Source: Dasania marina DSM 21967 (GTDB lineage: Bacteria > Pseudomonadota > Gammaproteobacteria > Pseudomonadales > Dasaniaceae). Taken from it: a stretch of DNA of 64,000 nt. The stretch is taken from the NCBI RefSeq assembly GCF_000373485.1, contig NZ_KB891585.1, positions 1 through 64,000 on the forward strand, written 5' to 3'. Shown piece by piece: positions 1-7,819 of the stretch (the first letter of the stretch is position 1; each line of letters begins with the position of its first letter). Both the position numbers and the translations under genes were made by a program. A model generated the notes under the pieces. That model was not told the DNA's origin. It made no database searches and saw only the letters and a list, made by a program, of their open reading frames with translations.

Positions 1-138
1 AAAGGACTCAACCGCTTCTCGTTGCGCAGCAAAGCCAAGGTGCAGGGCCAATGGCGTTTATTCTGCATGGTACACAATATCGAAAAGGTGATGCGTTACG
101 GTGAAATGGAAAAAGAAAGAGCCCAAAAGGTGGCCTAA
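1..138 (+). CDS. C-terminal fragment of an IS transposase (IS1182/DDE-like)
   Basis: The frame is open from the first base and ends at TAA 136-138, giving 46 residues; the rest lies left of the window. The stretch GLNRFSLRSKAKVQGQW followed by FCMVHNIEKV matches the C-terminal end of IS1182-type DDE transposases as I remember the family. This part carries no catalytic residues, so activity cannot be judged. An imperfect palindrome (CATAAT...ATTATG, about 167-181) lies 30 bases downstream and could belong to the element's right end, but I could not define a terminal repeat. It lies directly beside an integron-type cassette. Confidence 0.7.
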   Translation, partial: KGLNRFSLRSKAKVQGQWRLFCMVHNIEKVMRYGEMEKERAQKVA

Positions 139-246
139 AGGGCAACTAATACGCGCTGACTGCGCATAATATGGCATTATGTCAAATAGATGTGGGTGGT
201 TTCTACACAGTCTAGAATCATCCCATAAAACCAATAGAAGAGAGCT

Positions 247-777
247 ATGGACAGACGATTTTTCCCGAAACGTTTTTCTACAAGCTCGTTATGTGACAGA
301 GGATTAAAAACCTTGGAACAACTTGAAATAGTGAAAAGGTATCTTCAAAGAATTGAAGCAATATATGAAGGGACACCATTGTTGCGAGGTAGCAATAAAA
401 AATATTACGACGATGACGTCATATCTTTTTTCATTCATTGCTACCATGTCAGGGATTGGATTATTCACCTGAGTAATCGTGGTGTAAGTTCGAAAGAAAT
501 AGATAAATATATAGATAAAAACAGAGCATTAAGTATATGTGCTGATTTGGCAAATGGGTCAAAGCATTGCCAGCTAACACGTGCAACTCGAACTGAAGAT
601 CAGCCGCATGTAAGTGGGCGAGAAAGATACACCTCAAGATATGGCGATGAGGCAAGTATTATGAAATGCAAATATCGAATTATGAGTAATAAAAAAACAC
701 TTGATGCGTTAGAGTTAGCAAAAGAATGTGTCGCATTATGGGATGAGTACCTTGTTCAAATCAAAACAAACACATAA
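247..777 (+). CDS. Integron-cassette orphan protein, 176 aa, unknown function
   Basis: I do not recognise a named family with certainty. The ORF is intact, starts at ATG 247 after a purine-rich GAAGAGAG stretch, and is clearly richer in A+T than the core genes to the right. It has no signal peptide or membrane segment. A helical middle part contains DWIIHL (around residue 70) and ICADLANGSKH (around residues 97-107). A pattern of DWI followed by ADLxNGSKH recurs, from memory, in uncharacterised bacterial proteins, and the helical character with a conserved His vaguely recalls HEPN-type proteins; that is speculation. The stop codon at 775-777 lies inside an attC-like site, the usual arrangement of a gene cassette. 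No toxin or antitoxin partner is visible beside it. Confidence 0.75.
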   Translation: MDRRFFPKRFSTSSLCDRGLKTLEQLEIVKRYLQRIEAIYEGTPLLRGSNKKYYDDDVISFFIHCYHVRDWIIHLSNRGVSSKEIDKYIDKNRALSICADLANGSKHCQLTRATRTEDQPHVSGRERYTSRYGDEASIMKCKYRIMSNKKTLDALELAKECVALWDEYLVQIKTNT

Positions 778-862
778 CAAGCCGCTCAAATTCGTTCCGG
801 CCACAAAAAAGCATGGCCTCCACCGGACTCGCTAATGCTCGCCGTTTAGCGGGGCGTTATAT
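772..862 (+). other. Integron attC recombination site (VCR-like)
   Basis: The left arm ACATAACAAGCCGCTCAA (772-789) and the right arm TTTAGCGGGGCGTTATAT (about 845-862) form an imperfect palindrome ending in the GTTAT core. Between them are inner complementary blocks (TCCGG and CCGGA). The overall form, starting TAACAA and ending GGGCGTTATA, resembles Vibrio cholerae repeats as I know them. The length of about 91 bp is within the attC range. It overlaps the stop codon of the preceding ORF. No integrase gene lies in the window, so this would be the distal part of an array or a stranded cassette. Confidence 0.72.
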
Positions 863-881
863 TTTTCACTAGAGGGTATAT

Positions 882-938
882 ATGAAATTTGTAGTTATTA
901 TATTAATAGCTTTGTGTTCAGCTTGTACGGCATGTTAA
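882..938 (+). CDS. Tiny lipoprotein-like ORF after attC (18 aa)
   Basis: ATG 882 follows an AGAGGG ribosome site (871-876). The frame encodes a Lys then a hydrophobic stretch (VVIILIAL) and a Cys-rich end, CSACTAC, before TAA. It reads like a lipoprotein signal peptide cut off after the lipobox. It sits where the gene of the next integron cassette would begin. It could be an entericidin-like mini-lipoprotein, a truncated cassette gene, or chance. TAATAAGACACCCACC follows directly and resembles the RAYT-linked repeats elsewhere in the window. Confidence 0.3.
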   Translation: MKFVVIILIALCSACTAC

Positions 939-987
939 TAAGACACCCACCCTAAAAATAAACCAATAACCCAAGCCAGCCTACGAC

Positions 988-1869
988 CTATTCCTCCCAT
1001 CCCTCAAAGTGTTTCAACAAATAATCGACGGCCAAGCGAGCACGCATAGGCAGAAAGCGTCGATTTTGATAGACCAACCAGCTGCCAGAGCCTCGGCTCC
1101 AATAGGGCTCTAATATAGGGCTGAGTTCTCCCATTTTTACCGACTGTAAAAAATTAATTTTTGGCATATAGGCAATGCCTAGGTGTTGTTTGGATGCGCT
1201 AATAACTGCGTGTGCGTTATTACTTTTCCAGCGGCCGTTAACTTTTACCTCTTGGGTAATGCCTTCATGTTCAAACTGCCAGTGGTTGTTATTTGAAATG
1301 ATACAGTTGTGGTTTTTTAACTGCTCTGGGCGAGTAGGGCTGCCGTGGTGCTGTAAATACTCTGCGCTGGCTACCGCCATTAATGGGCGGTCTAATAGTT
1401 TTCGTGCTACCAGCCCAGAATCTTCTAATTTGCCGTAGCGAATGGCAAAGTCGATGCCGTCTTCAACAAAATTGACTTTGCGACTGTTAAAGTCGATATC
1501 GACGGTTAGCTCTGGGTGCTGCTGTGCAAATGTTATTAATGCTGGGATGACATATTCCTCGGCAAAGGTGCCTGCCGCGCTTACCCGTAATGTGCCGTTT
1601 AGCTGAACTTGTTGGGAGTTGAGTTGTTCGTTGGCTTGTTGCAGGCCGTCCACTAAATCGCGGCATTGCTTATAGTAAGCTAGCCCGGCCTGAGTCAGGC
1701 TTACGCTGCGTGTGGTACGGGCCAGTAAGGCACTGCCTAGGCGCGCCTCAAGCCGTGAAACCTGCCGGCTGACATGGCTGGTGCTGCAGCCCATTTGTTT
1801 GGCTGCGGCTGAGAAACCCTGGCTTTCCGCCACGGCGACAAATTCTAGTATGCCTTCAAAATTATCCAT
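988..1869 (-). CDS. LysR-family transcriptional regulator (CrgA-like)
   Basis: This 293-residue protein has normal LysR length. An N-terminal winged helix-turn-helix spans residues 1-60 (FSAAAKQMGCSTSHVSRQV with SRLEARLGSALLARTTR). A linker helix follows, then a periplasmic-binding-like effector domain at about 90-290. The wording of the helix-turn-helix and of the effector-domain start (LNGTLRVSAAGTFAEEYV) is typical of the CrgA-like group that often controls a divergent gene. It is divergent from the DJ-1/PfpI gene at 1999, with 129 bp between them that contain a nested palindrome (1891-1925), so it probably controls that gene and itself. The effector is unknown. Confidence 0.9.
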   Translation of the reverse strand: MDNFEGILEFVAVAESQGFSAAAKQMGCSTSHVSRQVSRLEARLGSALLARTTRSVSLTQAGLAYYKQCRDLVDGLQQANEQLNSQQVQLNGTLRVSAAGTFAEEYVIPALITFAQQHPELTVDIDFNSRKVNFVEDGIDFAIRYGKLEDSGLVARKLLDRPLMAVASAEYLQHHGSPTRPEQLKNHNCIISNNNHWQFEHEGITQEVKVNGRWKSNNAHAVISASKQHLGIAYMPKINFLQSVKMGELSPILEPYWSRGSGSWLVYQNRRFLPMRARLAVDYLLKHFEGWEE

Positions 1870-1890
1870 AAGCTCTTATTGTTGCTGTTT

Positions 1891-1925
1891 GGCAATAGTA
1901 ATTTGTCATATTACCGTATTGTTGC
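1891..1925. promoter_or_regulatory. Candidate LysR operator between the divergent genes
   Basis: GTAAT-N7-ATTAC (1898-1914) is a perfect inverted repeat of T-N11-A type. It is flanked by a second pair of arms, GGCAATA (1891-1897) and TATTGTTGCC (1916-1925), the right arm carrying a two-base insertion. The position 22 bp from the LysR start and about 75 bp from the DJ-1-family start fits an autoregulatory LysR site. This is inferred from symmetry only. Confidence 0.5.
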
Positions 1926-1998
1926 CATAAGTGTATGTCACTAAGATGATTGTAAGCGTAAGAAAAGACACTCAATTCATCACTACAGGGTAAGCATC

Positions 1999-2673
1999 AT
2001 GAAAAAAATACTGATTCCAGTTACCAACCACGCAACATTAGGCGAAACCGACCAGGCTAACGGCACCTATGCTCCCGAGCTTAGCCATGCCTTGCAGGTG
2101 TTTTTAGACGCAGGCTTGGGTTACGACATCGCTTCTATTAAAGGTGGCAAAGCGCCTGTTTATGGGACTGATATTGAGGGTGACGCCGTAAACGAAGCCA
2201 TTGTAAATAGCAGCGAATTTCAAAACCGTATTAACAATACTATCCCGGTTTCTCAAATCAATATCGATGACTATGACGCTGTGTATTATCCCGGTGGCTT
2301 TGGTTTGTTATCTGACCTAGTCAGCAATAAGGATTTTGCCCAGCTCAGTGCTAGCCATTATGAAAAGGGCGGTATCCTATCGTCGGTTTGTCACGGCCCA
2401 GCAGGGCTGTTACCCATTACCCTTAGTACGGGCGAAAAGCTACTTGCTAATAAATCCGTTACCGGTTTCACCCGTGAAGAAGAAATAGATTACGGCACCA
2501 TAGGCGATATTCCCTTTTTGCTGGAAGAGTCTCTGGCGCGTAATGCTGCTCGTTATAGCAAGGTTCAACCTTGGAACGTGTTTGTTATTGAGGACGATAG
2601 GGTAATCACCGGGCAAAATCCTGCTAGCGCTCATGCGGTTGCTGAGGCTGTTGTTAAATTACTGGTGGGATGA
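1999..2673 (+). CDS. DJ-1/PfpI family protein (type 1 glutamine amidotransferase-like)
   Basis: This is a 224-residue protein of the DJ-1/ThiJ/PfpI superfamily. The nucleophile elbow SVCHGPAGLL places Cys131 followed by His132, and the acidic partner is probably Glu27 in APELSH. The YYPGGFG stretch at 96-102 forms the oxyanion region. Size and motifs resemble the Hsp31/glyoxalase III-like branch, whose members act on methylglyoxal or as stress chaperones; the exact activity cannot be told from sequence. There is no signal peptide, so it should be cytoplasmic. It is divergent from a LysR regulator across a short promoter region with a palindrome, the common layout for inducible electrophile or oxidative stress genes. 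Confidence 0.88.
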   Translation: MKKILIPVTNHATLGETDQANGTYAPELSHALQVFLDAGLGYDIASIKGGKAPVYGTDIEGDAVNEAIVNSSEFQNRINNTIPVSQINIDDYDAVYYPGGFGLLSDLVSNKDFAQLSASHYEKGGILSSVCHGPAGLLPITLSTGEKLLANKSVTGFTREEEIDYGTIGDIPFLLEESLARNAARYSKVQPWNVFVIEDDRVITGQNPASAHAVAEAVVKLLVG

Positions 2674-2710
2674 GCTGATTACTAACTGTGCTGAAAAGAG
2701 GGCCATGCTA

Positions 2711-2760
2711 AAGGGTTGAATAAAGTGATCAACCCTTGGGCTGGCTGTCATGATAGGAGC
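2711..2760 (+). repeat. Dispersed RAYT-type repeat copy
   Basis: A 9-bp inverted repeat AAGGGTTGA (2711-2719) / TCAACCCTT (2729-2737) runs into GGGCTGGCTGTCATGATAGG. TCAACCCTTG...GGCTGTC.TGATA.GA matches the repeats beside the Y1 transposase at 44874-44904. A second, weaker unit (GGTGGCTGTCATTATAGA) lies at about 2768-2786. No run of T follows the stem, so I do not call it a terminator, although it sits where one for the upstream gene would be. Confidence 0.5.
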
Positions 2761-2964
2761 TTGCTTGGGGTGGCTGTCATTATAGACGCTTGATAGCGGG
2801 CTTCTGGTTTATGGCTGCCTACTCTTACCTTGTCTTACATTTTTGAGGTGTAATAAGCAGATTTGCGTACAGTCTAGGCCTAGCTATTGCTTTATAATGG
2901 AGCTCTCAATCGCTTATAAATACCGTACGGCCCTCTAGCCTAAAGCCAGTACAAGGAGAACCCA

Positions 2965-3837
2965 ATGTCTGATCGCCTTCGTGGTGATTTATTACTGGTG
3001 CTAGTTACTTTAATTGCTGCTGCAGGTTGGATTTTCTCCAAAAACGCTTTAGCGGTAGTGCCACCCTTTCTCTTTATTGCTATTCGCTTTCTCATGGCGG
3101 CCTGTTTGTTGATGCTGTTTTATCGACGACGCTTAATGTTACTCGGTAGGCAGCATTGGTGGTCTGCTATTAAAACCGGTGTGCTCTTTGCCATAGCCTT
3201 ACTGTTATGGATTCAGGGTTTATTTCATAGCACTCACCTCGGTGAGGCCGCATTTATTTCTAGCCTAGCGGTAATATTTATCCCTTTAATGGGGCGGGTT
3301 GTTTACGGCCATCGAATTTCTAAGCAGCTACTATTGCCTATGTTACTGGCGGTATTAGGGCTTGCGGCTCTCACACTGCAAGGTGAAATCCACTTAGAGG
3401 TATCGCAACTTTATTTGCTACTAGGGGCGATATTTTTTGCGCTGCAATTTGTTGTTACTACGGTTCACGCGGCAAAAATGCCAGCCCTAACATTAGCCGC
3501 AATACAAATGGCTACTGTCGGCATCGTTGCTCTTATGGCGGCATTTTATACTGAACCCGTAACTTTCAATTGGAGCCTAGGTATTTGGGGCTGGGTATTA
3601 GCCAGCGCCTTAATCGCTTCGCTACTGCGCTTTAGCCTGCAAACCTATGCGCTGAGCATAAGTACTGCCAACAATGCCGGTATGGTAATGATATTAGAGC
3701 CCGTTTGGGTAACTATTCTAGGTGCTTATTTTATGTCGGAAACCTTAGCGGCAAACCAATGGCTAGGTTGTGGTTTGATTTTATTGGCGATGATTGTGTA
3801 TCAACTTACCCGAATGAGGCTGTGGCGATACCGTTAA
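2965..3837 (+). CDS. DMT-superfamily (EamA) inner-membrane transporter
   Basis: This is a 290-residue polytopic membrane protein with about ten hydrophobic segments arranged as two EamA repeats (roughly residues 5-137 and 147-285). The family pattern is visible at the start (AGWIFSKNALAVVPPFLFIAIRF) and in the second repeat (ALSISTANNAGMVMILEPVW followed by ETL). Family members export amino acids or other metabolites, or import small solutes; the substrate cannot be assigned. ATG 2965 follows a good AAGGAG ribosome site (2952-2957). It is a single gene with an AT-rich spacer on the right. Confidence 0.88.
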   Translation: MSDRLRGDLLLVLVTLIAAAGWIFSKNALAVVPPFLFIAIRFLMAACLLMLFYRRRLMLLGRQHWWSAIKTGVLFAIALLLWIQGLFHSTHLGEAAFISSLAVIFIPLMGRVVYGHRISKQLLLPMLLAVLGLAALTLQGEIHLEVSQLYLLLGAIFFALQFVVTTVHAAKMPALTLAAIQMATVGIVALMAAFYTEPVTFNWSLGIWGWVLASALIASLLRFSLQTYALSISTANNAGMVMILEPVWVTILGAYFMSETLAANQWLGCGLILLAMIVYQLTRMRLWRYR

Positions 3838-4508
3838 GCTGGAATTTAAGAATTGCAGGGGTTGGTGAATTCGGTTGATTACTTTTAAGGGCCTTGACAA
3901 GATAGTTTTAAGTTATTCATGTCAGTTTTTATTTTAATCGACTTACTCTGAATTTTTCATAGCTCAATGAGATCTGCGTCACAATACGGTGAATCGCTAT
4001 AATTTAACGAAGTTACGAGATTCTATGAAATATTTCAGGTGTAAAATGTGAGGTATGAATTAGTCTATTTTTCTCGAAAAGTGATTGTTTTGGAAGTTAT
4101 TAATGATTTTTATTCAATTATTTTAAAAAAATATTAACTGTTTTTTTTCACTTAAATATTTTTTATAAGAGAGACTATATGGCTATATAGTAGTCTTATT
4201 TGCATTTCGGTATCTATTTAACGTGCTTAGTTAATTGGTTGAAAGTACTTCCACTTTTAATATGACCCACCTATTTGTTGTTATTTGGCGCATAATGGCA
4301 TCTGCCCTCCCGTCTAAGGCCTGCTTATAGACGAAACAAATGCTAAAAATTCGCACCTTACTCGTAATTAAAACAACAGCTCTCTTGTGGCATAAAGAAA
4401 CGCCAGGTGAATACGAATATATAGTCCTCAGATAAGAGTAAAGCTCTTATCGTCAAAAAAATTGCAGCTCGTTTTTTCTACGATGAGCTCTTTTAATGGA
4501 TATAAATA
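3838..4508 (+). promoter_or_regulatory. Long AT-rich leader of the ice-binding protein gene, with three hairpins
   Basis: No ORF is supportable in these 671 bases. Three inverted repeats lie on the coding strand ahead of the ice-binding gene: AGACTA...TAGTCT (4172-4196) with an inner near-palindrome, CGTCTA...TAGACG (4311-4333), and GATAAGAG-TAAAG-CTCTTATC (4431-4451, eight perfect pairs). None is followed by a T run, so they are not typical terminators. A TTGACA occurs at about 3895-3900 and a TATAAT-like box near 4000. A long structured 5' leader or stacked operators could give temperature-dependent control; that is inference. Confidence 0.4.
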
Positions 4509-5969
4509 ATGAAGACAATAGCCAGATTTGGAAATAGAAAAATATGGTTGACGACATTCATTCTCAGTACTTTATTAGTCGGCTGCGGAGGTAGTAACAG
4601 TAACCACGGTGGTACGGTTACCTATACTGCACCTACGGTTAGCTCAACAGCCCCTGCTGACTCTGCAACGTCGGTTGCGCTAAACAGCAGAGTGGTTGCC
4701 AGCTTTGACAAGGTGATGGACGCAAACAGTATTGATACGTTAAGTTTTACTGTGCAGGGTGCAGACGAACCCGCGCTCACAGGTACGGTAAGCTATGATG
4801 CCGGAAGTAAGACGGCGAGTTTTAGCCCAGGTAGTAATTTCAGCAGCAGTACTTTATACACTGCGACTCTCACTACCGCGGTAACTAGCGCGTCATCTGT
4901 AGGGTTGACCAGCGATTACGTTTGGAGTTTTACTAGTGGCACTACCGTTGATTCAACTGCGCCAACAGTAGTTTCTACTGACCCACAAAATGCTGCAACG
5001 GGGTTTGCACTCAATCACAGTATTACTGCTGTTTTTAGTGAAGATCTACAACCAGCAAGTGTTAACAGTGACAGTTTTAAATTGACTACAAACGGCGGTG
5101 CCGTTGTCGTTACTGGCTCTGTAAGCTACCAAGACAGATTGGTAAGTTTCACTCCTGATGATCAGCTAGCCCCTAGCACACTTTATACCGTTACTTTTAC
5201 CACGGCGGTTACTGACCTTGCGGCAAATGCGCTGGCAGCAAACTATAGCTGGACTTTCACGACGGGTACTGAAATTGCTGAAGGCCCTGGCCCTATTAAA
5301 CTGAGAACGGCTGGGGATTTTGTGGTGCTGACTAAAACGGGCATTACTAATGTTCATACCTCTGCTATTACCGGTAATATAGGCGCAAGCCCTATTACCG
5401 CTGCGGCGATGGACAATGTATTTTGTACGGAAATTACCGGTACTATCTATGGTGCAGACAATGCTTATACCGGTAGTGGCGCTGTAGGTTGTTTTGCGGG
5501 TTCAGCATCCGATAACACCTTAGTTGCTAATGCGGTACTCGATATGGAAACTGCCTATACCGATGCGGCGGGAAGAACAACGCCTGATTTTACCGAGTTA
5601 TATGCGGGTGATATTAGTGGTCGCACCTTGGTGCCAGGTCTTTATAAGTGGGGTACCGATGTTTTGATTAACACCGATGTAACGCTTAATGGTAGTGCGA
5701 ACGATGTTTGGATTTTTCAAATATCGGGTGACCTTATTCAGGCAAGTGCTACAAGTGTTTTCTTGACAGGCGGAGCGCTAGCCAAAAACGTATTTTGGCA
5801 GGTAGGTGGCGGTACCGGTGTCGCACTGGATACCACGGCACACTTTGAAGGTGTAGTGCTCGCAATAAAAGGCATTACCGTCAATACCAGTGCTTCTGTT
5901 AATGGCAGGCTGCTATCACAGACCGCAGTAACTTTAGATATGAACACGGTTACTCAGCCCGCACCCTAA
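4509..5969 (+). CDS. Ice-binding (DUF3494) lipoprotein with two Big_5 Ig-like domains
   Basis: This 486-residue surface protein has a lipoprotein signal ending at LLVGC (Cys26). A short Gly/Ser linker follows, then two bacterial Ig-like domains (about 40-145 and 150-253). Both carry the SbsA/Big_5 pattern of ST(A/D)P...F...LYTVTFTTAVTD and end in WxFT(S/T)GT. A C-terminal DUF3494 ice-binding domain (about 258-485) begins LRTAGDFVVLTKTGITNV and contains SAITGNIGASPI, GRTLVPGLYKW and NVFWQVGGG, hallmarks of IBP-1-type beta-solenoid antifreeze proteins. Such proteins inhibit ice recrystallisation or anchor cells to ice. A strong terminator follows, so it is monocistronic. The ribosome site is weak. 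It points to a cold or sea-ice habitat. Confidence 0.9.
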   Translation: MKTIARFGNRKIWLTTFILSTLLVGCGGSNSNHGGTVTYTAPTVSSTAPADSATSVALNSRVVASFDKVMDANSIDTLSFTVQGADEPALTGTVSYDAGSKTASFSPGSNFSSSTLYTATLTTAVTSASSVGLTSDYVWSFTSGTTVDSTAPTVVSTDPQNAATGFALNHSITAVFSEDLQPASVNSDSFKLTTNGGAVVVTGSVSYQDRLVSFTPDDQLAPSTLYTVTFTTAVTDLAANALAANYSWTFTTGTEIAEGPGPIKLRTAGDFVVLTKTGITNVHTSAITGNIGASPITAAAMDNVFCTEITGTIYGADNAYTGSGAVGCFAGSASDNTLVANAVLDMETAYTDAAGRTTPDFTELYAGDISGRTLVPGLYKWGTDVLINTDVTLNGSANDVWIFQISGDLIQASATSVFLTGGALAKNVFWQVGGGTGVALDTTAHFEGVVLAIKGITVNTSASVNGRLLSQTAVTLDMNTVTQPAP

Positions 5970-5991
5970 AACAATTACTTCAATATAACCA

Positions 5992-6025
5992 AAGCCCGCC
6001 TCGCCAGATGCGGGCTTTTTTTTGT
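5992..6025 (+). terminator. Rho-independent terminator of the ice-binding protein gene
   Basis: AAGCCCGC (5992-5999) pairs with GCGGGCTT (6010-6017) around a ten-base loop and is followed by a run of T. It lies 23 bp after the stop codon. Confidence 0.88.
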
Positions 6026-6359
6026 TTTAAAAAAGTCTACTAGGGCGGCACAAGGTGTGGAGAATATACGGACAAGGTCATAATGGGTAAAGAGCAGCAC
6101 AGGTAATTCTGTAGGCAATTATGTAGGTGTCTTGATAGAAGAGGCGTTGTATGTTTTGGCGGCAATATTAAATACTAAGCTGTACTGCCAAGCATGACGC
6201 TGTATAGGCGTAGGAGTGTCGCCGTTAATGTTCTGTGTTTTTCTAAGCCGCGTAATACTAATCTCACGTGATTATGGTATACAGCTGTTACTGATATCGA
6301 GTTTACAATGCGGATTATTACTCACACATAAAACTTTAGCTTTCTGAGATGTTTACAGT
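6026..6359. other. Intergenic region ahead of the chromate transporter
   Basis: No gene is visible in these 334 bases. About 6118-6144 reads ATTATGTAGGTGTCTTGATA followed by GAAGAGG, and the part GGTGTCTTGATAG is shared with the repeat unit at 44957-44976 beside the RAYT, so I take it as a degenerate dispersed copy. The rest shows no clear hairpin; a promoter for the gene at 6360 should lie at the right end. Confidence 0.4.
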
Positions 6360-7577
6360 ATGCAGGCCAACGAATCATTAAGCGCTAGCCAAGGTAGTGT
6401 TGCTGAAGTCTTTAAAACTTTTCTTATTTTAGGCTTGACGTCTTTTGGTGGGCCGGTGGCGCATATTGCTTATTTTCGTAAAGAGTTAATAGTGCGGCGG
6501 GGCTGGGTGGGAGAGGCGCAGTTCAGTCAGCTATTGGCGATTTGCCAATTTATCCCTGGTCCGGCTAGCAGCCAGCTGGGTTTTGCTCTGGGCTTGTTAC
6601 GGGCGGGGTGGCTGGGTGCTGTCGCGGCGTTTCTGGCGTTTACACTGCCATCGGTGTTGTTGCTGCTGGCTTTTGTTTATGCGCTGCCGGTTTTGTCGGG
6701 GCCGGTGGCTGAGTTGGCGATACACGGCCTTAAGTTGCTAGCCTGTGTGGTGGTGGCCGATGCGGTGCTGGCCATGGCGAAAAAGTTGTGCTCGGATCTT
6801 TATAGACAGAGTTTGGCCCTGTTGGCGGCTAGTGTTTTGTTGTTGTTGGATACATCTTGGGCTCAGATTGTGGTTATCGTGGCGGGCGCGGTTGCGGGTA
6901 TGCTTTTTTGTCGTGTGACTGGCGATGAGGTTAGCGCTGAGAGCGGGGCTGAAATTCGGCTGCCCTATGGCAGGGGGCTGGGCTTAACGCTGTTCGCGGT
7001 GTTTTTATCGCTGCTATTTATTTTGGCTTGGGCGCCCAGTGAACTTGGCCTTTACTCGTTGACACAGGCGTTTTATAACGCTGGCGCTATGGTGTTTGGT
7101 GGTGGCCATGTGGTGTTGCCGCTGCTGGAGGAGTCGGTGGTGGCCAGTGGCTGGCTAACTAGCGAAGCCTTTTTGGCGGGTTATGGTGCGGCGCAGGCTG
7201 TACCGGGCCCGCTATTTTCCTTTGCGGCTTATCTGGGCGCTATAATCCCCACTACTTACGGGCCATGGTTGGGGGTACTCACAGCGGTGTTTTTCATCTT
7301 TCTGCCGGGCTTTCTTTTGTTGGCGGCAGCGCTGCCTGTGTGGCAGAGCATTGCCCATAACCCACTGGCGGCCAATGCGGTAGCCGGTGTTAATGCGGTG
7401 GTGGTGGGTGTTTTGGCGGCGGCGCTTTATGACCCTATAGTCACCTCTAGCATTATCACGGGGCTGGATGTCGTTATAGTCGCTGTTGGTTTTGCGCAAT
7501 TAGCCCTGTGGCGACTCTCGCCGCTGTATGTGCTGCTTTGGTGTGTGCTGGCTAGCCTGCTGCCTGTTTGGTGGTGA
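6360..7577 (+). CDS. chrA: Chromate transporter ChrA (CHR family, long two-domain form)
   Basis: This 405-residue inner-membrane protein has two CHR domains (about 12-190 and 205-400). The first carries the diagnostic FLILGLTSFGGPVAHIAYFR, then RRGWV and QFIPGPASSQLGFALG. The second repeats the theme as FYNAGAMVFGGGHVVLPLLE, SGWLTSEAFLAGYGAAQAVP and GPLFSFAAYLG. Long CHR proteins export chromate driven by the proton motive force and give chromate resistance; some family members may mainly move other oxyanions. No chrB regulator is adjacent. Gly/Val-rich codon use rises compared with the AT-rich spacer upstream. The start at ATG 6360 has a weak ribosome site. Confidence 0.9.
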   Translation: MQANESLSASQGSVAEVFKTFLILGLTSFGGPVAHIAYFRKELIVRRGWVGEAQFSQLLAICQFIPGPASSQLGFALGLLRAGWLGAVAAFLAFTLPSVLLLLAFVYALPVLSGPVAELAIHGLKLLACVVVADAVLAMAKKLCSDLYRQSLALLAASVLLLLDTSWAQIVVIVAGAVAGMLFCRVTGDEVSAESGAEIRLPYGRGLGLTLFAVFLSLLFILAWAPSELGLYSLTQAFYNAGAMVFGGGHVVLPLLEESVVASGWLTSEAFLAGYGAAQAVPGPLFSFAAYLGAIIPTTYGPWLGVLTAVFFIFLPGFLLLAAALPVWQSIAHNPLAANAVAGVNAVVVGVLAAALYDPIVTSSIITGLDVVIVAVGFAQLALWRLSPLYVLLWCVLASLLPVWW

Positions 7578-7819
7578 GTTTAGGTCGAGGCAGCCCAGTC
7601 ATATCGGCTGCTTGTTAATTGTTCTATTTGCCTGTATTTCAACCCATAGTCTAGTGTTACAAAAATCCCAAAAAACCTGTATTTCAACGTAGAGCTTAGG
7701 CGCTAAAAGCATTACACTGGCCACTAATTTTACGCTGTGCGGGCGTTGCCGCTGGCACTGTTGTTATATTGTAAAAAATATAATAAATACAAGACGTTAT
7801 CTGAATAAGCTAAAGTAAT

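Noticed and set aside
461-655. Minus-strand ORF opposite the integron cassette gene
   Set aside because: His/Leu-rich shadow frame of the cassette ORF with no start signal.
4249-4310. Partial similarity (CCCAC..CTATTTG and GCGCATAAT words) to the reverse complement of 150-205 beside the IS transposase, which would suggest a solo IS end
   Set aside because: The shared words are short, in inconsistent order and A/T-rich; not enough to call an IS end without an alignment.
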